DNA of 64,000 nt, taken from assembly GCF_005930355.1 (NCBI RefSeq), contig NZ_VDBO01000002.1, positions 124,001 to 188,000 of the forward strand. Reading direction: 5' to 3'. Source of the stretch: Paenibacillus sinopodophylli (GTDB lineage Bacteria; Bacillota; Bacilli; Paenibacillales; Paenibacillaceae). The notes below the pieces were generated by a model, which was not told where the DNA came from, searched no databases, and saw nothing but the letters and a program-made list of their open reading frames with translations. Position numbers and translations under genes: made by a program. Shown here one piece after another: positions 59,178 through 64,000 of the stretch. The stretch's first letter is position 1. Every line of letters begins with the position of its first letter.

Positions 59178-60167
59178 TTACTTCGAATTCGAATCGTTAT
59201 TCTTGAAAAATCCATGAAAAAGTTCGGCCGTTTTTTGCTGATCAGGCGTAATGGAGAACAAGACAAAATTGCCATTGCGAATGATTTGATAGTTTTTGGC
59301 TTGCTCGTATTGATCCTGTAAATAATCTTTGAATATGCTTTGCAGTGCTGCGGCACGTTTCTCGAAGCCAGTCTTCACGCTATCGAAATCTGCATCTGAC
59401 TTCAATTGCACAACTGAAAACTCTCCTGCCTGCATCATCAGCGTCGCTTGATAGAAGCTTCCGTCTATAAGCTGCTTGTCCGAATTGATGCTGTAGGTTT
59501 CCATTATTTTGTCACCTTCTACAGCTGCTAAAGGGCCTAGTCCCGCATCTGCACTCAGCTTAGCAGCAATATCAGCGACTGTAACCTCGCCATTAGGATT
59601 GCCTTGGTTCGGTTTTGTTGTCGGCTTAGGTGTCGGTGATGCTGTAGCAATAGGCAGCGGCGATGGTATTGCCGAAGCAGCAGTCGTTGCTGTTGTCGAA
59701 GGCTTTACGAATGGACTCGCCGTAGGTTTTACTGTAACAGCTGTGGCAGCAGGTTTTTGAGTCGGTTTTACTGTTGGCGAGGCCGTTGGTATCAGTGTTG
59801 GTCTCGGCATTGCAGTTGCCGCAGCAGCAGGCTTTTTGGTAGGCTTTTTCTCAGCCTCTTGCTGCTCATCCGTGTCCTTTTCTTGCGCAGGAGCAACTGA
59901 CGGCTGCGCAGTTGCATCGGCTGTTGGAACGGGATCAATAGTAGAAACGGCAGTAGACTCGGTAGGCGCTGGCGTCAAGACAATGGCAGGCTCATCTGTT
60001 GCTTCAGCATCAGCAGAATTCGTATTCCCCGTTGTTTCACTTTCTATATTCGTTGAGCTTTCGCTACTTGGCGGCGCGTTGCTTGCACGACTACAGCTAG
60101 AAGCGATTATGACAATAGCAGCAGTCAATAAGACGATGGATAGGATTTTGGTTTTAAACCTTAACAT
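59178..60167 (-). CDS. DUF4358-like lipoprotein with a Pro/Thr/Ala-rich spacer
   Basis: A 329-residue lipoprotein: signal peptide with lipobox A-S-S-C (Cys about 25), a low-complexity spacer of about 170 residues dominated by T, P, A, S and K (T-K-K-P, T-V-K-P-T, A-S-P-T-P-K), and a C-terminal domain of about 120 residues resembling DUF4358 (A-D-I-A-A-K-L ... D-Q-Y-E-Q-A-K-N-Y). The spacer would let the domain reach through the cell wall. Function unknown. AAAGGAGATAC precedes the ATG. Repeat copy 4 lies upstream. Confidence 0.75.
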   Translation of the reverse strand: MLRFKTKILSIVLLTAAIVIIASSCSRASNAPPSSESSTNIESETTGNTNSADAEATDEPAIVLTPAPTESTAVSTIDPVPTADATAQPSVAPAQEKDTDEQQEAEKKPTKKPAAAATAMPRPTLIPTASPTVKPTQKPAATAVTVKPTASPFVKPSTTATTAASAIPSPLPIATASPTPKPTTKPNQGNPNGEVTVADIAAKLSADAGLGPLAAVEGDKIMETYSINSDKQLIDGSFYQATLMMQAGEFSVVQLKSDADFDSVKTGFEKRAAALQSIFKDYLQDQYEQAKNYQIIRNGNFVLFSITPDQQKTAELFHGFFKNNDSNSK

Positions 60168-60248
60168 CCTGTATCTCCTTTAAACATAGTTGTTAGTTAT
60201 TGACGCAAACGGGAGTCAGAAAGTTGCCAATTTAGTTGTTTTTATTTA

Positions 60249-60302
60249 ATCGGAATGAAACGCACTGCCTTGCCAGAGGACGGCGACAGCCGTTTCAGCT
60301 TG
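60249..60302 (+). repeat. Dispersed intergenic repeat, copy 4 (partial)
   Basis: Only the core is present: ATCGGAATGAAACGCACTGC, TTGCCAGAGGACGGCGACA and GCCGTTTCAGCTTG. The leading ATAGGAAAGG hairpin of the other copies is missing. Confidence 0.75.
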
Positions 60303-60323
60303 TATTTTCTGACTTCATCACGA

Positions 60324-61208
60324 CTATTTTCGCGCCTGAGAGGGCGTCATTCCTTTATATTGCTTGTACAGCTTTGTAAAATAGTTCGGATTATCGCAGC
60401 CCACCTTGGCTGCAATTTCGGTAATGGTATCATTGCTGCTGCGCAGCAGCCGCTCCGCTTCGTTCATGCGGCTGATGTTGACATATTCAACGAAGGTTCG
60501 CCCCGTTAGCTTCTTGAACAGCTTGCAGAAGTGATAAGACCCAAGACTTACATGCTTTGCCGCTTGCTCAATCGATATTTTTTCATTGAACTGGGTTTCA
60601 ATCCGCTCAATCAACAGCTTGAAACGATCGCGATTGACGAAATAAGGCTCAACCGTCCTGCCTGCAAGCTGACGCTCGAGAAAGGTGCGTGCGAGCAGCG
60701 TAAACCAAGCATGCAGCTTCGATTTGACGACTAGCTGATAAGCGGGAGGTTTGGTCGCGAGCTCAGCAATGGCTTCTTCAAGCAAGCCGAAATAGCTGGT
60801 ACAGCTATCATCCTGTTCAGCAGGATTGACCGGATAATGAAGGCGACCTTCCAAATAAGGCGCAACAAATTGAGCATGTACAGGGTCATGCACCCAATCG
60901 TTGAAGAGGGAGGCGTTCAGCACGACACAATCATAATAGATGGGTGTAGAGCCAAGCGAGTAGCCGACATGAAGACCGCCGCCTGGAATAATGAGGACAT
61001 CTCCTTCATTGACGACATAGGGCCGACTGTCAATATGAAACACAGCGCTGCCTTCACGCATGACTATAATTTCGAAATGCTCATGCCAATGCAAGTAAAG
61101 AATACAATCATTGGGCTGAACATGGTCGCAACGATTCTGAAATAGCTGTATAGGATATGTTATATGCTCAAGACGGGTATTTTCCCGCAGCTCCTTTGGA
61201 TAGGACAA
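60324..61208 (-). CDS. AraC-family transcriptional regulator
   Basis: A 294-residue regulator with an N-terminal cupin domain (H-W-H-E-H-F-E-I-I-V-M-R-E-G and E-G-D-V-L-I-I-P-G-G-G-L-H) and a C-terminal AraC double helix-turn-helix (I-E-Q-A-A-K-H-V-S-L-G-S-Y-H-F-C-K-L-F-K in spaced form; C-D-N-P-N-Y-F-T-K-L-Y-K). It is divergent from an isomerase/oxidoreductase gene pair across 125 bases, so it probably activates them in response to a sugar or polyol (inference). Confidence 0.88.
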   Translation of the reverse strand: MSYPKELRENTRLEHITYPIQLFQNRCDHVQPNDCILYLHWHEHFEIIVMREGSAVFHIDSRPYVVNEGDVLIIPGGGLHVGYSLGSTPIYYDCVVLNASLFNDWVHDPVHAQFVAPYLEGRLHYPVNPAEQDDSCTSYFGLLEEAIAELATKPPAYQLVVKSKLHAWFTLLARTFLERQLAGRTVEPYFVNRDRFKLLIERIETQFNEKISIEQAAKHVSLGSYHFCKLFKKLTGRTFVEYVNISRMNEAERLLRSSNDTITEIAAKVGCDNPNYFTKLYKQYKGMTPSQARK

Positions 61209-61333
61209 ATTCTATTCACCACCACAAGATTAGACTAGTATTGCACAAGATTGTATAGAGAATTATAGTAATTTACTAGCTATAATGAAGTTGTTAAACA
61301 TACTATAAGCCAATATTGGAGTGATATACAACT

Positions 61334-62221
61334 ATGACAAACAAATTGAGAATTGGAACACTGGTAGGCGGAGGCAATGCGGATCACATTATTCCACAAA
61401 TTGTGAAGCATGGGTTCGAATCGTTTAATTTAACCTTTTGGCAAACAACAGGCAAGACCGATTTAGTTGAAATGGCGAAGCGCGTTAGAGCATTAGCGGA
61501 CGAGCATGATTTTGTCGTTCCAGCTGTAAGCGTATTCGGGAATCCGTTGACGGGTGAAGGTGATAACGCCGACACGCTTGCAAGCTGGGAGCGCTTAATC
61601 GATCATGCTCATTTGTTCGGCGCTGATATTGTATCCGGATTCACGGGGCGCATCACGGATCGTCCGATTGAGGAGTCGATTCCTAGATTCAAAGAAGTGT
61701 TCGGCGAGCTGACAAGAAGAGCAGCAGACAAAGGCGTTCGCATCGCTTTCGAGAATTGTGATATGGATGGTACTTGGCAAACAGGCGACTGGAATATCGC
61801 GCATAACCCGACGGCTTGGGAGCTGATGTTCAATGCTGTACCAGAGGACAACATTGGCCTCGAATGGGAGCCGTGCCATCAGATGGTGAGCTTGATTGAT
61901 CCCATCCCGCAGCTTCGCAAATGGGTGAACAAGGTGTTTCATGTACATGGCAAGGATGCCACAATCGCGTGGGATATCGTGAAGGAGCATGGCGTCCATG
62001 GGAAACAGAAGTTTGTATGGCATCGCACACCGGGCTTTGGTGATACGAATTGGACGGATATTATTTCGATTCTGAGACAAAACGGCTACAAAGGTACGAT
62101 TGATATCGAAGGCTGGCATGATCCCGTTTATAAAGATGAACTGGAAATGACAGGTCAGGTGCATGCACTAAACTATCTTAAACAATGCCGCGGCGGCGAT
62201 TTTGTTCCGAACCCAATCTAG
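61334..62221 (+). CDS. Sugar phosphate isomerase/epimerase-like TIM-barrel protein
   Basis: A 295-residue AP-endonuclease-2-fold (xylose isomerase-like TIM barrel) protein. Likely metal ligands lie in I-A-F-E-N-C-D (about 140), W-E-P-C-H-Q (about 180), H-V-H-G-K-D (about 205) and D-I-E-G-W-H-D. Relatives include IolE/IolH-type, hydroxypyruvate isomerase-like and D-psicose epimerase-like enzymes. The substrate is unknown. It is the first gene of a pair with a Gfo/Idh oxidoreductase, suggesting oxidation and isomerisation of one carbohydrate or cyclitol. Confidence 0.85.
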   Translation: MTNKLRIGTLVGGGNADHIIPQIVKHGFESFNLTFWQTTGKTDLVEMAKRVRALADEHDFVVPAVSVFGNPLTGEGDNADTLASWERLIDHAHLFGADIVSGFTGRITDRPIEESIPRFKEVFGELTRRAADKGVRIAFENCDMDGTWQTGDWNIAHNPTAWELMFNAVPEDNIGLEWEPCHQMVSLIDPIPQLRKWVNKVFHVHGKDATIAWDIVKEHGVHGKQKFVWHRTPGFGDTNWTDIISILRQNGYKGTIDIEGWHDPVYKDELEMTGQVHALNYLKQCRGGDFVPNPI

Positions 62222-62245
62222 ATAAAGGAAAGAGAGGAAATGGAT

Positions 62246-63295
62246 ATGGCTATTAAGCATAAAGTTGTTGTGGTTGGATGCGGCGGCATGGCGAATACAT
62301 GGGTGGAGTACGCGAAGGACAGGGAAGATACGCAAATTGTTGGACTTGTTGATATTAAGCTGGAATTCGCACAGGCAATGGCTGACCGTCAAGCGCTTAC
62401 TTGTCCGATCTTCACTGATCTGAAAGAGGCCATCGCGGAGACAGGGGCTACGATGGTGTTCGATGTTACGATACCAGCGAGTCATTATGCAGTTGGCAAA
62501 GCTGCGCTTGAAGCGGGCTGTCACGTATTCGGAGAGAAGCCGCTTGCCGAATCAATGAGTGATTGCAACGATATTGTACAATTAGCGGGAGAGACGGGAC
62601 ACACGCACGCCATTATGCAGAATCGCAGATTTGATCCGCGCATCCGTGCATTCCGCCAGCTGCTTGCTGATGGAACGATCGGTAAACCAGGATTCATAGG
62701 GGCAGACTTTTTTATCGGCGCACATTTCGGAGGGTTCCGCGATGCGATGGACAGTCCGCTGCTGCTTGATATGTCCATTCATACGTTTGACCAGGCTAGA
62801 TATCTGATCGGAGCAGATCCAGTATCCGTGTATTGCCACGAACTCAACCCACCCGGGTCATGGTATGCAGGCAACGCGATGGCGATTTGTATTTTTGAGA
62901 TGAGTGACGGCTCTGTATTTGACTATCGTGGATCTTGGTGCGCGGAAGGTGTTATCACTTCTTGGGAAGCATCCTGGCGAGTGACTGGCGAGCATGGGAC
63001 GGCGATATGGGACGGTCATGGCAATCCGTATGCCGAGATCGTAGCTAGCGGTGACCAAACAGGTAAGTTCATTCGCGAATATGAGCGGGTAGAAACACAG
63101 CTTCCAGAGATGGCGAACACAGGCCATCATGGCTGCCTTGACGAAATGTTTGCTTCACTTGAGGAGGAGCGCCAACCGGAGACGAGGAGTGCTGATAATA
63201 TTTACAGCATGGCAATGGTACTCGCTGCAGTAGAAAGCGCCAAAATCGGGCAAAAGGTTAAGATTGCAGACTTTATGAAGGCAGCCACTAAATAA
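62246..63295 (+). CDS. Gfo/Idh/MocA-family oxidoreductase
   Basis: An NAD(P)-dependent dehydrogenase of 349 residues: Rossmann motif V-V-G-C-G-G-M-A near residue 8, the family Lys in G-E-K-P-L-A-E-S (about 93) and D-M-S-I-H-T-F-D-Q with the active-site His. It oxidises or reduces a sugar, inositol or related hydroxyl. AGAGAGG is well spaced for ATG 62246 and too close for ATG 62240. It lies about 24 bases after the isomerase gene in one operon under the divergent AraC-type regulator. Substrate unknown. Confidence 0.88.
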   Translation: MAIKHKVVVVGCGGMANTWVEYAKDREDTQIVGLVDIKLEFAQAMADRQALTCPIFTDLKEAIAETGATMVFDVTIPASHYAVGKAALEAGCHVFGEKPLAESMSDCNDIVQLAGETGHTHAIMQNRRFDPRIRAFRQLLADGTIGKPGFIGADFFIGAHFGGFRDAMDSPLLLDMSIHTFDQARYLIGADPVSVYCHELNPPGSWYAGNAMAICIFEMSDGSVFDYRGSWCAEGVITSWEASWRVTGEHGTAIWDGHGNPYAEIVASGDQTGKFIREYERVETQLPEMANTGHHGCLDEMFASLEEERQPETRSADNIYSMAMVLAAVESAKIGQKVKIADFMKAATK

Positions 63296-63303
63296 ACAAT
63301 CGA

Positions 63304-63352
63304 AAGAGGACGTCCCGCTGAAAGTGTCAGCGCTGGCGTCCTCTTCTTTTTT
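63304..63352 (+). terminator. Terminator of the isomerase/oxidoreductase operon
   Basis: AAGAGGACG (63304-63312) pairs with CGTCCTCTT (63337-63345), followed by a T-rich tail. Confidence 0.8.
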
Positions 63353-63381
63353 TGTTACTTATTCACGCAATTATGAATCTA

Positions 63382-64000
63382 CTATTCGATGAATAGGGAA
63401 ACGGTATCATTAAGCTCTCTGATTTGGCCTGTTAATCGGCCAGAAGAAGCCGCAACCTGCTCAAGTGCTGCAACCTGCTCTTGCTCCATTGCCGAAATGT
63501 CGCCTATATCCTGCTTAATCCGATCAGCCCTCACTTCAACTTCTTTGACGAGCATATGAATACGGCTCAAGCGTTCGCTGCCATGGTTCATTTCTTCTGC
63601 AATGGTTTCAATGTCGGTTTGTACGGTGCGATTAGCAGCATGTATGGAATGATAGCCAAGCTGTGCTTGTGTTGCTACCTGCTCACCAGTGTGAAGTTGA
63701 CGTATACTTTCCTGCATACGATCTTGAATGAGACTGACGGTTACGCGCACATGATCCATCTTTTCATTGATTTGGGTGGAGATGACTGCTGTTTGCCCAG
63801 CAAGCTGGTTGACCCTGGCAGCGATGACTGCAAATCCACTCCCGTGCTCGGATGCCCTTCGCGCTTCAATTGAAGCGTTGAGGGCGAGAATGTGGGTTTC
63901 GCTGGAAATTTTCCGGATATGCTGCAGCATGACATCCATTTCTTGCGCAAGCAGGTGTAAATGCTTAGCCTCCTGATCGACCTTTTTGACGGTTTCTTTG
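63382..64000 (-). CDS. Methyl-accepting chemotaxis-type signalling domain, cut by window edge
   Basis: The minus-strand frame stays open to the right edge, so the N-terminus lies outside; the internal ATG at 63939 is not its start. The visible 205 residues form a long coiled coil with the hairpin tip I-S-S-E-T-H-I-L-A-L-N-A-S-I-E-A-R-R-A-S-E-H-G-S-G-F in spaced form, followed by A-R-V-N-Q-L-A, the conserved chemoreceptor contact region for CheA/CheW. It probably belongs to a transmembrane or soluble chemoreceptor. Ligand domain not visible. Confidence 0.88.
   Translation of the reverse strand, partial: KETVKKVDQEAKHLHLLAQEMDVMLQHIRKISSETHILALNASIEARRASEHGSGFAVIAARVNQLAGQTAVISTQINEKMDHVRVTVSLIQDRMQESIRQLHTGEQVATQAQLGYHSIHAANRTVQTDIETIAEEMNHGSERLSRIHMLVKEVEVRADRIKQDIGDISAMEQEQVAALEQVAASSGRLTGQIRELNDTVSLFIE

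Overview
The window looks like a chromosomal segment of an endospore-forming, carbohydrate-degrading Bacillota bacterium, most probably Paenibacillus or a close relative. Supporting this are a GerA/GerB/GerC germinant-receptor operon, an alpha/beta small acid-soluble spore protein, YesM/YesN-type two-component regulators beside sugar ABC importers, many AraC and LacI regulators, strong AGGAGG-type ribosome binding sites, frequent TTG/GTG starts and CcpA cre-like sites. No tRNA, rRNA, CRISPR array, prophage or complete insertion sequence was seen.

Layout: (1) 1-8538, the 3' end of an unidentified gene, then a giant minus-strand DUF11-repeat protein (about 19 repeats) that is split by a one-base frame change and has an odd start. 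(2) 8748-18423, a sugar-utilisation cluster: GH30 glycosidase, YesM/YesN sensor pair, ABC binding protein and two permeases, and a GH42 glycosidase. The GH30 gene and the transporter operon have promoters of identical geometry, each with two cre-like sites. (3) 18547-24732, a luciferase-like monooxygenase, a chorismate mutase, a DUF3891 protein and the gerABC operon. (4) 24886-35975, a second-type PRPP synthetase, a Bcr/CflA exporter, a GAF histidine kinase/LuxR regulator pair, an azoreductase, a TetR-MFS efflux operon, a nitrilase, a small membrane protein, an HNH nuclease and a LacI regulator. (5) 36359-51577, beta-mannosidase, HisC, a CAP-domain lipoprotein, a cold shock protein with a YdjO-like partner, FabV, a SASP, a ligase-like protein lacking its catalytic lysine, an NlpC/P60 hydrolase, an aldo/keto reductase, an esterase, a GH51 arabinofuranosidase, a DUF6171 protein, a cupin and a GH4 alpha-galactosidase. 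(6) 51725-64000, an AraC regulator, an 876-bp repeat-rich gene-free island, a LacI-controlled L-fucose operon (fucI, fucA-like, RhaB-type kinase, fucU), a DUF4358 lipoprotein, an AraC regulator divergent from a sugar isomerase/Gfo-Idh oxidoreductase pair, and a truncated chemoreceptor-type gene at the right edge.

The dominant theme is intracellular breakdown of imported plant or microbial oligosaccharides. All glycosidases here (GH30, GH42, GH2, GH51, GH4) lack signal peptides, so they should act after uptake. Several genes sit next to their own regulator (AraC, LacI, TetR or a two-component pair).

Five copies of an intergenic repeat of about 95 bp (hairpin plus a conserved GAAAC...GTTTC core) are scattered across the window. 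I did not find a clearly new defence or mobile system. The most unusual signals are the split DUF11 gene, the paired promoters of the GH30/ABC cluster, the cysteine-rich GAF kinase, the lysine-less ligase fold and the repeat island at 52571-53446.
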